Origin: Aalborgiella sp963841045
GTDB lineage: Bacteria; Pseudomonadota; Gammaproteobacteria; Burkholderiales; Burkholderiaceae_C
Assembly (NCBI GenBank): GCA_963841045.1
Contig: CAWJBD010000011.1
Location: forward strand, 29,492-93,491
Length of the DNA stretch: 64,000 nucleotides
Direction of reading: 5' to 3'
Under the pieces are notes generated by a model. That model was given only the letters and a program-made list of their open reading frames with translations. It had not been told where the DNA came from and did no database searches. The position numbers and the translations under genes are program-made. Shown here in pieces: positions 27,712 through 37,663 of the stretch (positions are counted from its first letter, which is position 1; every line of letters starts with the position of its first letter).

Positions 27712-28848
27712 TTATGCTTTGAAAAAGCCTTTGAGCTTATCAGCCCAGCTTTCGGTATTGGGTGAGTGCTTGGCGCCGCCTGATTTTAGCGATGTGTCCA
27801 ATTCTTTCAACAGTTTGCGCTGGTGCTCTGTCAGTTTCACCGGCGTTTCAATGCTGACATGGCAGTACAAATCACCCGCAGAGCTGCTGCGCACACCTTT
27901 GATGCCTTTGCCGCGCAAGCGGAATTGTTTACCAGCTTGTGTACCGTCTGGAATATCAATGGCTGCTTTGCCCGCTAGGGTTGGCACTTCAATTTCACCG
28001 CCCAAAGCTGCTGTCACAAAACTGATGGGCACTGAGCAATGCAAGTCATCGCCATCACGTTCAAAAATAGCGTGTTTTTTCAGACGTATTTCAATGTACA
28101 AATCACCTGCTGGGCCGCCATTGGTGCCAGGTTCGCCATTGCCTGTCGAGCGAATGCGCATGCCATCGTCGATGCCGGCTGGTATTTTGACTTCCAAGGT
28201 TTTGTTGGTTTTTGTTTTGCCAACTCCCATACAGGCTGAGCAGGGCTCAGGAATCAATTTGCCTGTGCCTTTGCATTGCGGGCACGTTTGCTGCACGCTG
28301 AAAAAACCTTGGCGCATTTGCACCTGACCATGTCCATGGCAAGTCGTGCAAGTCACCACATTGGTGCCAGGTTTGGCACCGGAGCCACCGCAGGTGCTGC
28401 AATTGTCCCATGTGGGTATGCGAATTTCGGCATTCTTGCCTACCGCAGCTTCTTCCAGTGTGATTTCCATGGCGTAGCTTAAATCGCCACCTCGGTAAAC
28501 TTGTCGTCCACCTTGCCCGCGTCCGCGTCCGCCACCAAACACATCGCCAAAAATATCGCCAAAGGCTTCTGCAAATCCGCCAAAACCTTCTGCGCCACCA
28601 CCCATACCGCGGTTGGGGTCCACACCAGCGTGACCATATTGGTCGTACGCCGCTTTTTTCTGCGGATCGCTCAACATTTCATAGGCTTCTTTGGCATCTT
28701 TGAATTTTTCTTCGGCCGCTTTCGCTGCATCACCTTGGTTGCGGTCAGGGTGGTGCTTCATCGCTAGTTTGCGATAAGCCTTTTTAATTTCTTCGTCAGA
28801 TGCGTTTTTAGGTACACCTAAGGTTTCGTAGTAGTCACGTTTGGCCAT
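27712..28848 (-). CDS. dnaJ: Chaperone protein DnaJ
   Basis: DnaJ is the Hsp40 co-chaperone that delivers substrates to DnaK and stimulates its ATPase. The 378-residue product has the J domain with the HPD motif (KHHPDRNQG), a Gly-rich linker, the zinc domain with four CxxCxGxG repeats (CSTCGGSG, CTTCHGHG, CPQCKGTG, CSACMGVG), and the C-terminal substrate domain. It lies downstream of dnaK on the same strand, after a strong intercistronic hairpin. Confidence 0.97.
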   Translation of the reverse strand: MAKRDYYETLGVPKNASDEEIKKAYRKLAMKHHPDRNQGDAAKAAEEKFKDAKEAYEMLSDPQKKAAYDQYGHAGVDPNRGMGGGAEGFGGFAEAFGDIFGDVFGGGRGRGQGGRQVYRGGDLSYAMEITLEEAAVGKNAEIRIPTWDNCSTCGGSGAKPGTNVVTCTTCHGHGQVQMRQGFFSVQQTCPQCKGTGKLIPEPCSACMGVGKTKTNKTLEVKIPAGIDDGMRIRSTGNGEPGTNGGPAGDLYIEIRLKKHAIFERDGDDLHCSVPISFVTAALGGEIEVPTLAGKAAIDIPDGTQAGKQFRLRGKGIKGVRSSSAGDLYCHVSIETPVKLTEHQRKLLKELDTSLKSGGAKHSPNTESWADKLKGFFKA

Positions 28849-28883
28849 TTTGCGTTTTCAAATGTGTTTGGTGTTAGTGCAAA

Positions 28884-28926
28884 CGCCGCGATGGAGATTC
28901 TGGTTTGGAATCTGTCAGTCGCGGCG
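28884..28926 (-). promoter_or_regulatory. Intercistronic hairpin between dnaK and dnaJ
   Basis: CGCCGCGA pairs with TCGCGGCG (8 bp), and inside it AGATTC pairs with GAATCT (6 bp) around a 7-nt loop, with an asymmetric internal loop between the stems. No T-run follows, so it is unlikely to be a terminator. It could protect or process the mRNA and set the DnaK to DnaJ ratio. Confidence 0.6.
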
Positions 28927-28993
28927 AGCATTCACTGGAAAGTGCCATCAAGAGCCATATAGGACCAAGAAAGGCACAGTCGCTGGTTGAGGC

Positions 28994-30950
28994 TTAAGCT
29001 TTTTTCGGTTCGTCCTTCACTTCTTTCACTTCGGCATCAACCACATTGTCATCAGCTGGTTTGCTGCCACCAGCTTGGTCTGCGCCGGCTGCGCCACCTG
29101 CAGCAGCATTGGCGGCTTCTTGGGCTTGCATATCGGCGTACATTTTTTCACCCAGCTTTTGGCTGACTTCCATCAAGCTGGTGTTCTTGGCTTCCATCGC
29201 GGCTTTGTCGTCGCCTTTGAGTGCTTCTTCCAAATCTTTGATGGCGGCTTCGATTTTTTCTTTCTCACCCGCTTCCAGTTTGTCGCCGTATTCAGTCGAG
29301 CGATTTTTTCACGCTGTGTACGGTGGCTTCACCTTGGTTGCGCGCTTGCACGATTTCCAATTTTTTCTTGTCTTCTTCAGCGTTCAACTCTGCGTCTTTC
29401 ACCATTTGCTGAATTTCGGCTTCGGACAAACCAGAGTTCGCCTTGATGGTGATTTTGTTTTCTTTGCCTGTGCCTTTGTCTTTGGCACCCACGTGCAAAA
29501 TACCGTTGGCGTCGATGTCAAACGACACTTCAATTTGCGGCACACCACGCGATGCAGGTGGAATACCTTCTAAGTTGAACTCGCCCAAAGCTTTGTTGCC
29601 CACAGCGATTTCGCGCTCACCTTGGTAAACCTTGATGGTCACCGCAGGTTGGTTGTCTTCAGCAGTTGAGAACGTTTGCGCAAATTTGGTTGGAATGGTC
29701 GTGTTTTTCTTGATCATCTTGGTCATCACACCACCCATGGTTTCGATGCCCAATGACAAAGGTGTCACGTCCAACAGCAACACGTCTTTGCGGTCGCCAG
29801 ACAACACTTGACCTTGAATCGCAGCGCCCACGGCCACGGCTTCGTCAGGGTTCACGTCTTTGCGTGGCTCTTTGCCGAAGAATTCTTTGACCTTCTCTTG
29901 CACTTTTGGCATACGTGTCATACCACCGACCAAAATCACATCATGAATGTCGGATACGCTCAAACCAGAGTCTTTGATGGCGGTGCGGCAAGGTGCAATG
30001 GTGCGCTCAATCAGCTCTTCAACCAATTGCTCTAATTTTGAACGGGTCAGCTTGATATTCAAATGTTTAGGACCACTTGCATCAGCTGTGATGTAAGGCA
30101 GGTTGATATCAGTTTGTGCGCTGCTTGACAGTTCGATTTTGGCTTTTTCAGCAGCTTCTTTCAAACGTTGCAAGGCCAAAACGTCTTTGGACAAATCAAC
30201 ACCTTGTTCTTTTTTGAACTCAGCAATGATGAAGTCGATGATGCGTTGGTCAAAATCTTCACCACCCAAGAAAGTGTCGCCATTGGTCGACAACACTTCA
30301 AATTGTTTCTCGCCATCGACATCAGCAATCTCGATAATGGACACGTCAAACGTACCACCACCCAAGTCATACACCGCGATTTTGCGATCGCCTTTTTCCA
30401 TTTTATCCATACCAAAAGCCAAAGCGGCTGCGGTAGGTTCATTGATGATGCGTTTGACTTCCAAGCCAGCAATGCGACCAGCATCTTTGGTGGCTTGGCG
30501 TTGTGCGTCGTTGAAGTAGGCTGGCACAGTAATGACGGCTTCTGTCACGGCTTCGCCGAGGTAATCTTCTGCCGTCTTTTTCATTTTGCGCAAAATATCA
30601 GCGCTGACTTGTTGCGCAGAAATCGCTTTGCCTTGGGCTTCAACCCATGCATCACCATTGTCGGCGGCGACGATTTTGTAAGGCATCAAAGCGATGTCTT
30701 TTTGCACTTCTTTTTCAGTGAATTTGCGACCAATCAAACGTTTGACCGCATACAAGGTATTTTTGGGGTTGGTCACCGCTTGGCGCTTGGCAGATGCACC
30801 CACCAACACTTCGCCGTCAGCTTGATAAGCCACGATAGATGGTGTTGTGCGCGCGCCTTCGGCATTCTCAATCACCTTTGGCACATTGCCTTCGATGACT
30901 GATACGCAGCTGTTGGTTGTTCCTAAGTCAATACCGATGATTCTTCCCAT
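28994..30950 (-). CDS. dnaK: Chaperone protein DnaK, Hsp70 (frameshifted near the C-terminus)
   Basis: DnaK is the main ATP-driven folding chaperone. The N-terminal ATPase domain has GIDLGTTNSCVSV, VYDLGGGTFDVSI and VILVGGMTRMPKV, and the substrate domain begins after LLLDVTPLSLGIET. At about 29305 one extra base breaks the frame after SVKKSL; removal restores TEYGDKL and the lid domain, ending with a Gly/Ala-rich tail and an acidic stretch ending in DEPKKA. The restored product is about 650 residues. Because dnaK loss is very harmful, the break is probably a sequence error. Confidence 0.95.
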
Positions 30951-31038
30951 GATGAACTCCTAAAAATTGTTAAGTTTTCGGTCAACTATTTGATGTTTTA
31001 GTTGTGTATCTAAACGATTGACCTATGTTGAATAAGTT

Positions 31039-31047
31039 GTGGATAAC
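31039..31047 (-). promoter_or_regulatory. DnaA-box-like site upstream of dnaK
   Basis: On the minus strand TTATCCACA is an exact match to the strict DnaA box. It lies about 90 nt before the dnaK start. A CTTGAAA lies just upstream of it, but the matching heat-shock -10 is poor. A single 9-mer can occur by chance; binding is unproven. Confidence 0.35.
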
Positions 31048-31076
31048 CTGAAAAGTTTCAAGCCCCACCCATGAAA

Positions 31077-31673
31077 TTATTTTGGTGCTGAAACCGTGAC
31101 CAATGCTGGGCGCAACACGCGGTCAGCGATGAGATAACCTTTTTGCAAAACCATCACCACTGAGTTGGCTTCGAAGTCAGATGGCACCACACTGATGGCT
31201 TGGTGTTGATGCGGGTCAAATTTGCTGCCAGGCTCTGGGTTGATCGCAATCACCTTGTTACGCTCCAAAGCGCTGGTGAGTTGACGCAATGTTGCTGTCG
31301 CGCCTTCGCGGACTTGCTCAACGCTTGCGTCTTTGATGGCCAAACCCGCTTCCAAACTGTCGGTGACGGGCAGCAAGCTTTCGGCAAAAGCCTCAACCGC
31401 AAATTTGCGTGCTTTGCTGATGTCTTCGTCGGCACGGCGTCTGGCGTTTTGTACCTCGGCTTGACCGCGAATGTATTGGTCTTGCAAGTCTGCGACTTTG
31501 GCCGTCAATGTGGCCACTGCAGCTTGGGCAATTGCCAATTCGCTGATGGCTTCGGTTTCATTGGCAGCTTGGGCAGCTTCGCGTTCTTCTGGCGATGCAT
31601 CGACGGGAATGCCGTCAGCGCCCATGGCGGTGGCGTCGGCAGGATTAGGGTTGGTAGGTTTGTTTTCTGACAT
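31077..31673 (-). CDS. grpE: Nucleotide exchange factor GrpE
   Basis: GrpE releases ADP from DnaK. The 198-residue product has an acidic, Ala-rich N-terminus, a long coiled coil (ISELAIAQAAVATLTAKVADLQDQY) and the conserved RRRADEDISKARKFA and GSKFDPHQHQAIS motifs in the beta domain. It is followed by dnaK and dnaJ on the same strand, the usual order in this group, and has a heat-shock-type promoter directly upstream. Confidence 0.96.
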   Translation of the reverse strand: MSENKPTNPNPADATAMGADGIPVDASPEEREAAQAANETEAISELAIAQAAVATLTAKVADLQDQYIRGQAEVQNARRRADEDISKARKFAVEAFAESLLPVTDSLEAGLAIKDASVEQVREGATATLRQLTSALERNKVIAINPEPGSKFDPHQHQAISVVPSDFEANSVVMVLQKGYLIADRVLRPALVTVSAPK

Positions 31674-31706
31674 GCTAAAAAGATGCTGTAAATAATGACC
31701 CCCCTT

Positions 31707-31734
31707 AAATAAGGTCAGTAACCATTATTTCAAG
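31707..31734 (-). promoter_or_regulatory. Sigma-32 heat-shock promoter of grpE
   Basis: On the minus strand CTTGAAA (31728-31734) is followed after exactly 13 nt by CCTTATTT (31707-31714), close to the sigma-32 consensus CTTGAAA-N13-CCCCATnT. The position, about 35-60 nt before the grpE start, fits control of grpE and perhaps dnaK-dnaJ. Confidence 0.65.
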
Positions 31735-31802
31735 AGGGGTTTACAAGCGGTGAGTAGGCTGCCACATTTGCGCGATACGACAGCGACCGTGAATGCCATA
31801 TT

Positions 31803-31865
31803 GCTATAAATTTAATAGCAGTATAGGCAATCAATACGCCGGCTACAGCCTAATTTTCTATAAAT
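31803..31865 (-). repeat. Interspersed repeat copy R5 (reverse, between fkbP and grpE)
   Basis: The hairpin GCTATAAATTTAATAGC is followed by TAGGCAATCAATACGCCGG and CTACAGCCTAATTTTC, a well-preserved copy. It sits in the 256-nt gap after the FKBP gene and before the grpE promoter. Confidence 0.88.
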
Positions 31866-31929
31866 TTTACCCTGTAAGCACGCCGCTAGCAGGTGTACAG
31901 TCCAAACAGGCCTGTACAGGATTAAAGGT

Positions 31930-32286
31930 TCAATGCGCGTTCAACAGCTCAACATCAAACTTCAAAGTGGCATTCGGCGGAATCACGCCGCCAGCGCCAC
32001 GCGCACCGTAGCCCAATGCAGCTGGGATGATCAAGGTGCGTGAACCGCCAATTTTCATGCCTTCAAAACCTTGGTCCCAACCTTGAATCACTTGACCAGC
32101 GCCCAAGTGAAACGCAAAGGGTTCACCGCGGTCTTTGCTGGAATCAAATTTAGCGCCTTGCACGCCATCGTTGAACAACCAACCGGTGTAATGCACGTGA
32201 ACGTGGTGACCTTTTTTGGCTTCAGCGCCAGTTCCGATAACGGTGTCGGTGTATTGCAAGCCAGTGGGTGTGGTGATCGTGGTCAT
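31930..32286 (-). CDS. FKBP-type peptidyl-prolyl isomerase
   Basis: This small enzyme speeds cis-trans isomerization of proline bonds. The 118-residue product is a single FKBP domain without a signal peptide: VHVHYTGWLFNDG, FDSSKDRGEPFAFHLGAGQVI, GWDQGFEGMKIGG and LGYGARGAGGVIPPNATL. It is thus probably cytoplasmic. It lies on the minus strand after a terminator that separates it from the HxlR-type gene. Confidence 0.95.
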   Translation of the reverse strand: MTTITTPTGLQYTDTVIGTGAEAKKGHHVHVHYTGWLFNDGVQGAKFDSSKDRGEPFAFHLGAGQVIQGWDQGFEGMKIGGSRTLIIPAALGYGARGAGGVIPPNATLKFDVELLNAH

Positions 32287-32317
32287 GTTGGGTTTCCTTA
32301 TAAATTGAATGAATCAT

Positions 32318-32350
32318 AAAAAAAGGACAGTGAATCTGTCCTTTTTATTT
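32318..32350 (-). terminator. Rho-independent terminator of the HxlR-type gene
   Basis: AAAAAGGACAG and CTGTCCTTTTT form an 11-bp stem around a 5-nt loop. On the minus strand it is followed by a run of seven T, directly after the HxlR-type regulator. With A and T runs on both sides it could act in both directions. Confidence 0.85.
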
Positions 32351-32376
32351 TGCTAAAAAGCGTGATCAACGCGATT

Positions 32377-32691
32377 TTACTTTTTCTTGGCTTGGTTGCT
32401 TGCCCATTTGCTGGCAAATGCTGGCAAGTCGCCCAAGCGCTTGATCAAATCTGAACCTGCTGAAGTCAAAATGTAACCGGCCGCGCCGTGGTTCAACAAA
32501 CCAGCTTCGCGCAATTCTTTGATACGGGTATTCAATGTGTTTGGTGTGACACCGCCCACGCTGTCTTGCAATAAACGAAATGTTTGCGCGTGACCATCTT
32601 TCAATGCCCACAAAATGCGAATCGCGTAGCGTGATTCAAGCAAACTTAACAGTAGGGCGACGGCGGCGTTTTCTTTTGAACTCATGGACAT
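32377..32691 (-). CDS. HxlR-like winged-helix transcriptional regulator
   Basis: The 104-residue product looks like a winged-helix protein of the HxlR class: RYAIRILWALKDGHAQTFRLLQ, then GVTPNTLNTRIKELREAGLL as recognition region, and GYILTSAGSDL as the wing. The N-terminal cysteine of redox-sensing HxlR members is not present. It is monocistronic between rpoD and its own terminator. The targets are unknown; the neighbouring FKBP gene is one possibility. Confidence 0.75.
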   Translation of the reverse strand: MSMSSKENAAVALLLSLLESRYAIRILWALKDGHAQTFRLLQDSVGGVTPNTLNTRIKELREAGLLNHGAAGYILTSAGSDLIKRLGDLPAFASKWASNQAKKK

Positions 32692-32855
32692 TCATCTCCT
32701 GAATAACATATTGGTTTTATTCTTCACTAAACTATAACTGAAAACAATCGACTGCTACGAGTTTCATAGCTGTTTATTTTTAAGATTTTGTTACAGGTGT
32801 GGAAAAACTGCGTAAAAATTGATAAAAGTCAGGTAATTTTAGGGAAAGTACGCCC

Positions 32856-35309
32856 TTAAAGTGTGTCAATAAAACTACGCAATTTGTCAGAGCGGCTGGG
32901 GTGCTTGAGTTTGCGCAGCGCCTTGGCTTCTATTTGACGCACACGTTCACGCGTCACATCAAACTGTTTGCCCACTTCTTCCAAAGTGTGGTCAGTGCTC
33001 ATCTCAATACCAAAACGCATGCGCAACACTTTGGCTTCGCGAGGTGTGAGGGCATCCAAAATATCTTTGGTGACATCGCGCAAACCGGCTTGCATCGCGG
33101 CTTCCAGTGGTGCGGTGTTGGCGCCGTCTTCGATGAAGTCACCCAAGTGCGAATCGTCATCGTCACCAATCGGCGTTTCCATGGAAATTGGCTCTTTCGC
33201 GATTTTCATGATCTTGCGAATTTTGTCTTCGGTGATTTCCATGCGCTCGGCCAACATGCCGGCATCGGGTTCAAAACCAAACTCTTGCAAGTGCTGGCGG
33301 CTCAAGCGGTTCATCTTGTTGATGGTTTCAATCATGTGCACCGGTATGCGAATCGTGCGTGCTTGGTCCGCGATGGAGCGGGTAATGGCCTGGCGAATCC
33401 ACCACGTTGCATACGTTGAGAATTTGTAGCCACGGCGGTATTCAAATTTGTCCACGGCTTTCATCAAACCGATATTGCCTTCTTGAATCAAATCCAAAAA
33501 TTGCAAGCCACGGTTGGTGTATTTTTTCGCAATCGAAATCACCAAGCGCAAGTTGGCTTCAATCATTTCTTTTTTGGCAGCACGTGAACCGCGTTCGCCT
33601 TCGTTCATGCGCTTGTTGATGTCTTTGAGGTGGTCAATTGGCACCACCACGCGCGCTTGCAAATCGATTAATTTTTGCTGGATGTCCTGCACTGGCGGAA
33701 TGTTGCGCGCCATGATCGCGCTCCAAGGCTTGCCAGCATGCGCTTGCTTTTCAATCCATTTGAGGTCCAACAAATGCGATGGCGCAGGCTGGTTGTTCTT
33801 GTCACGACCGCTGAATTCGGCAATGAAATTGGCTTGTGGGTAGCCGCATTTGTCGACAATGATTTTGCGCAGTTCGCGTTCTTTTTTGCGCACATCTTCA
33901 ACTTGACCGCGCAACAAATCGCACAGTTTTTCAATCGTTTTGGCAGTGAATCGAATGTTCATCAACTCAGCGCTCAGTGTTTTTTGTGCTTTCAAATAAT
34001 TGGCTGTGCCATAACCTTCTTTGTCGTAGACGCGGTGCAATTTTTCAAAATGTTCGCGAATGATGTCAAAGCGGCGGAACGATTCAACTTTCAACTCTTC
34101 GAGCTTGCGTGTCAAAGCTTTGGAGCCGCCTTTGCCATCGTCGTCATCGGCTTCGTCAAACTCGTCAAAATCCTCTTCCGCCACATAATCGTCGGCTTCG
34201 TTGAGGTCAGAAAAACCATCCACGACGTGGGAAATAATGACTTTGGTATTGGTGCCAAGCTTGATTTCTTCCATCATGGCAAAAATTTCGGCAATGGTCG
34301 CTGGCGATTCGGAAATCGCTTCCAACATGCGCATCAAACCGCCTTCAATGCGTTTGGCAATTTCAATTTCGCCTTCGCGCGTGAGCAGTTCTACCGTACC
34401 CATTTCGCGCATGTACATGCGCACAGGGTCGGTGGTGCGACCAAATTCACTGTCAACAGTGGCAATTGCGGCTTCGGCTTCTTCTTCAGCTTCTTCTTCA
34501 GACGCCACTGTTTTGGCCGAATTCAAAATCGCATCGACATCGGGTGTTTGCTCAAACACAGAAACGCCCATGTCTTTGAGCATGTTGATCACCACGGTCA
34601 GTGTCTCGGCATCGACCAATTTGTCGGGCAAGTGATCAGAAATCTCGCCGTGTGTCAGGTAGCCACGTGTTTTGCCAAGTTTGATCAACTGCTTCAAGCG
34701 CAAACGGCGAATCGCCAAGTCTTCTTCCGACAACACCGTGTCGTCTAATCCAAATTCTTTGATCAGCGCACGCTCTTTGGCCTTGCTGATTTTCATGCGC
34801 AAAGGTTTGACCTTTTCGCCACTTTCGTTGGTGGCGATAGGTTCACCCACCAAATCGTCTTCAATGTCGTTTAAATCTTCATCATCCAAACTGGGCTTGG
34901 CAATGCTGCCTTTTGGCTTGGGTCCACGCTTGGCACCTACGCGAGCAACAGGTGTTGTTTTAGCGGGCTTGCTAGGTTTGGCTACTTTTTCTACCACTTC
35001 TTTGGCCGCAACTTTTGCTGTAGCCTTTGTTGTGGGTTTGGTTGGTTTTTTAACTTCAGGGCTTGCTTTGCTAGCTGTTTTTTTCGATGCGGGCACAGGT
35101 TTGACTTTCAGTGGAGCTTTGGGAGAGGGTTTACTAGGCGCTTTGATTGCTTTTGTTGTTGCAGTAGCTGTTTTAGAAGCTTTTTTTGTTTCTGGCTTTT
35201 TCACTGCTGGTTTTTTCGCGACCGGTTTTGATGCGGTTTTCGCAGCAGTTTTTACAGCGTTTTTAGCGGTTAATTTGACCGATTTAGCAATTGGTTTTTT
35301 AGTTGGCAT
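32856..35309 (-). CDS. rpoD: RNA polymerase primary sigma factor RpoD (sigma-70)
   Basis: The housekeeping sigma factor directs RNA polymerase to most promoters. The 817-residue product has region 1.1 (KQLIKLGKTRGYLTHGEIS), region 1.2 (DPVRMYMREMGTVELLTREGE), the long non-conserved insert, region 2 (ANLRLVISIAKKYTNRGLQFLDLIQEGN, YATWWIRQAITR) and region 4 (TLEEVGKQFDVTRERVRQIE). The first 130 or so residues are a Lys/Ala/Pro-rich, histone-tail-like extension. It lies downstream of dnaG, as in the classical macromolecular synthesis operon. Confidence 0.98.
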   Translation of the reverse strand: MPTKKPIAKSVKLTAKNAVKTAAKTASKPVAKKPAVKKPETKKASKTATATTKAIKAPSKPSPKAPLKVKPVPASKKTASKASPEVKKPTKPTTKATAKVAAKEVVEKVAKPSKPAKTTPVARVGAKRGPKPKGSIAKPSLDDEDLNDIEDDLVGEPIATNESGEKVKPLRMKISKAKERALIKEFGLDDTVLSEEDLAIRRLRLKQLIKLGKTRGYLTHGEISDHLPDKLVDAETLTVVINMLKDMGVSVFEQTPDVDAILNSAKTVASEEEAEEEAEAAIATVDSEFGRTTDPVRMYMREMGTVELLTREGEIEIAKRIEGGLMRMLEAISESPATIAEIFAMMEEIKLGTNTKVIISHVVDGFSDLNEADDYVAEEDFDEFDEADDDDGKGGSKALTRKLEELKVESFRRFDIIREHFEKLHRVYDKEGYGTANYLKAQKTLSAELMNIRFTAKTIEKLCDLLRGQVEDVRKKERELRKIIVDKCGYPQANFIAEFSGRDKNNQPAPSHLLDLKWIEKQAHAGKPWSAIMARNIPPVQDIQQKLIDLQARVVVPIDHLKDINKRMNEGERGSRAAKKEMIEANLRLVISIAKKYTNRGLQFLDLIQEGNIGLMKAVDKFEYRRGYKFSTYATWWIRQAITRSIADQARTIRIPVHMIETINKMNRLSRQHLQEFGFEPDAGMLAERMEITEDKIRKIMKIAKEPISMETPIGDDDDSHLGDFIEDGANTAPLEAAMQAGLRDVTKDILDALTPREAKVLRMRFGIEMSTDHTLEEVGKQFDVTRERVRQIEAKALRKLKHPSRSDKLRSFIDTL

Positions 35310-35606
35310 GGCACGACCTCAATTCAAAAAATGAAACAAAAGCGATATACAAATGCAAGCAAAAATTCAGCGAAAAAAACAACGAAAAATACGGGAAAAA
35401 TCAGAAATAAAAAAAGCCAGTTCAAAACAAGCTTTTAGACAAGATCACAGACAAGATTTGAGGGCGATCATTTGGAATGCAATCCTTGCGGTAATTTGGC
35501 GCTGTGTAAGTGGTACACGTGTTGCCGGGTCCGGAGGTGTTGCTGTCGCGCTTGTCGAAAAATGGATTATACCCAAACTGCGTTGGGAAATGCGCGTTAA
35601 ATGGGT
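35310..35606. other. Non-coding gap between dnaG and rpoD
   Basis: This 297-nt gap lies between the dnaG stop and rpoD start, both on the minus strand. The half next to rpoD is A-rich on the plus strand, and the other half is mixed. It should hold rpoD promoters, but I could not find a convincing -35/-10 pair, tRNA, terminator or repeat copy in it. Confidence 0.5.
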
Positions 35607-37582
35607 TTATTTATCACCCAGTGATGCCAAAGATTCGGTCAACTGCTTTCTGCGGGCGTGAATTTCTTTGTAGCGTTGCAGCTGTGTCGGGTCGGCTTTG
35701 GCGGCTTCTATGGTTTGCGCTTCTAAAATTTTGAGCCGGTCAATGTGCATGCGGTCCAGCAAAGCGCGCAGTTCTTGCTGGGTTTCGATGGCTTGGTCTT
35801 TGGTTTGTGTTTGTGAAGGGTCGGCAGGTTTGCTTTCGGTCTCGGCCATCAAGCGCAAAGCCATGCTTTCTAATTCGTGCTCGCGCAAACCTTCACGCAA
35901 TGCACCCCAAGGCTGCACGCCATGTTCGTTCATTTGTGCTTCAAACCATACCAATAATTGCCCGGCTGGCGTGGTGGGTTCGCACAGCATGGCATGGTCA
36001 TCGTGCGATAGGCTATCCCATAGCGCAGGGTCACTGAGCAAGATACGCGCAGCATGGTCAGCTCGTCCTGCAGGTGCTGTTTTGGCAGGTGTTCGCAGCT
36101 TGCTGTTACTGCTATAAGCTTGTTTTATAGGTGTTTTTGACTTGTATCCGGCGTATTTATTGCCTAGTGTGCTATCATTGTTATAGCGTTCTGAGCTTGC
36201 TTCATTGCGCATCCCATCGTTACGCTTTGCCGCTTGCGGCGGCAGTTTGGCAGCGGCAGCGGTTTGCCACACATCGGTGAGTTCTCGGCTTGAAAGCTGC
36301 ACCATGTCGGCAATTTCTGACAGTAATTGTCGTCTTCAAAGCGCCATCGGGCAAGGCTGACCACAAAGGTGCTGCATTGCTGGCAAAGTGGGATCGGCCT
36401 TCAATCGAATTCAAATCGCAGCCTTCGCGTGCGGCATCAATTAAGAATCGCGAGAGCGGGGTGGCTTCGCTCACATAGCGGGCAAAAGCCTCTTTGCCAA
36501 ATTCGCGAATGAAACTGTCGGGGTCGTGCTCTGCTGGCAAAAACAAAAACTTCACGCTGCGCACATCGGTGGCAAACGGAATCGCACCATCCAATGCTTT
36601 GCGTGCTGCGCGCCGTCCTGCGCTGTCACCGTCAAAGCTGAACACCACCGAATCGGTGAAGCGAAACAATTTTTGCACATGGTCGGTGGTGCACGCCGTG
36701 CCCAGTGTGGCTACTGCATTTGGGAAGCCCAATTGCGCCAGCGCCACCACGTCCATATAACCTTCAGTTACCAAGGCATAGCCATGTTCGCGCAGTGATG
36801 TGCGGGCTTCAAACAAGCCATACAACTCGCGGCCTTTGCTGAATACGGGCGTTTCGGGCGAATTGAGGTATTTCGGCATGCCGTCGCCCAACACCCGTCC
36901 ACCAAATCCAATGCATTCGCCTTTGACATTGCGTATCGGAAACATGATGCGGTCGCGAAAGCGGTCATAACGTTTTTCGTCTTCGCCTGCTTCGGAACTG
37001 GTGATCACCAGATCCGCTTTCCACCAACAAAGGGTCGTCGTAACTGGCAAACACGCTGGCCAAACTGCGCCATCCTTCGGGCGCATAACCCAAACCAAAT
37101 TGTTTGGCAATTTCGCCACTCAACCCACGGCTTTTCAGGTAGGTCACGGCAGCAGGCGTTTGTTTTAAATGTTTGCGGTACGCATCACTGGCTTTTTCCA
37201 GCACATCGGTCAGCGTGGCTTGCTTTTGTTTTTGTGCGGCAGCACGCGCGCGGTCTTGTGGTGAGCCTTCTTCCTCTGGCACTTGCATGCCGTATTGCCC
37301 GGCGAGGTCTTTCACTGCCTCCACAAAGCTCATGCCCACGTGGTCCATCAAAAAACTGATGGCATTGCCATTCTTGCCGCAGCCAAAGCAGTGGTAAAAC
37401 TGTTTGGTGGGGCTGACGCTGAACGATGGTGATTTTTCCCCATGAAACGGACACAAACCCATGAAGTTCGCCCCGCCTTTTTTCAATTGCACATAGCGCC
37501 CAACAATATCCACCACATCAGCGCGGGCGATGAGTTCTTGAATAAAGGAAGCGGGGATGGCCATCGGGTGGTGTTTGAGCAA
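35607..37582 (-). CDS. dnaG: DNA primase DnaG (two frameshifts; contains a repeat copy)
   Basis: DnaG makes the RNA primers of replication. Segment 1 has the zinc-binding domain CPFHGEKSPSFSV and FYHCFGCGKNGNA. After an extra A near 37018 the frame shifts to the TOPRIM core: KRYDRFRDRIMFPI, VTEGYMDVVALAQLG and FSFDGDSAGRRAA. After an extra base near 36330 it shifts again to EIADMVQLSSRELTDVW and the C-terminal helicase-binding domain. The restored length is about 658 residues. The start may be at 37582 or, more like homologues, at 37564. The linker between core and C-terminal domain contains a repeat copy encoding NDSTLGNKYAGYKS. As dnaG is essential, both breaks are probably errors. Confidence 0.93.
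36122..36187 (+). repeat. Interspersed repeat copy R6 (forward, inside dnaG on the opposite strand)
   Basis: TTGTATCCGGCGTATTTATT, GCCTAGTGTGCTAT and the hairpin GCTATCATTGTTATAGC match the intergenic copies closely. dnaG reads it on the minus strand in a frame where CTAG is not a stop, so CTAG is kept here. Confidence 0.88.
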
Positions 37583-37663
37583 ACAAGTCAGCTATGAAAC
37601 AGAATTGACGATTATCATTCTAATTCTGCCAACTTACAGACCACATTTATAAAGAGCCACACC

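Noticed and set aside
30103..30902. Long open frames antisense to dnaK, and similar ones antisense to rpoD, mfd and other genes
   Set aside because: They mirror the codon structure of the real genes on the other strand and show no family motifs or ribosome sites.
32753..32770. GCTACGAGTTTCATAGC hairpin upstream of the HxlR-type gene
   Set aside because: It looks like the terminal hairpin of the repeat, but there is no core block beside it in either orientation.
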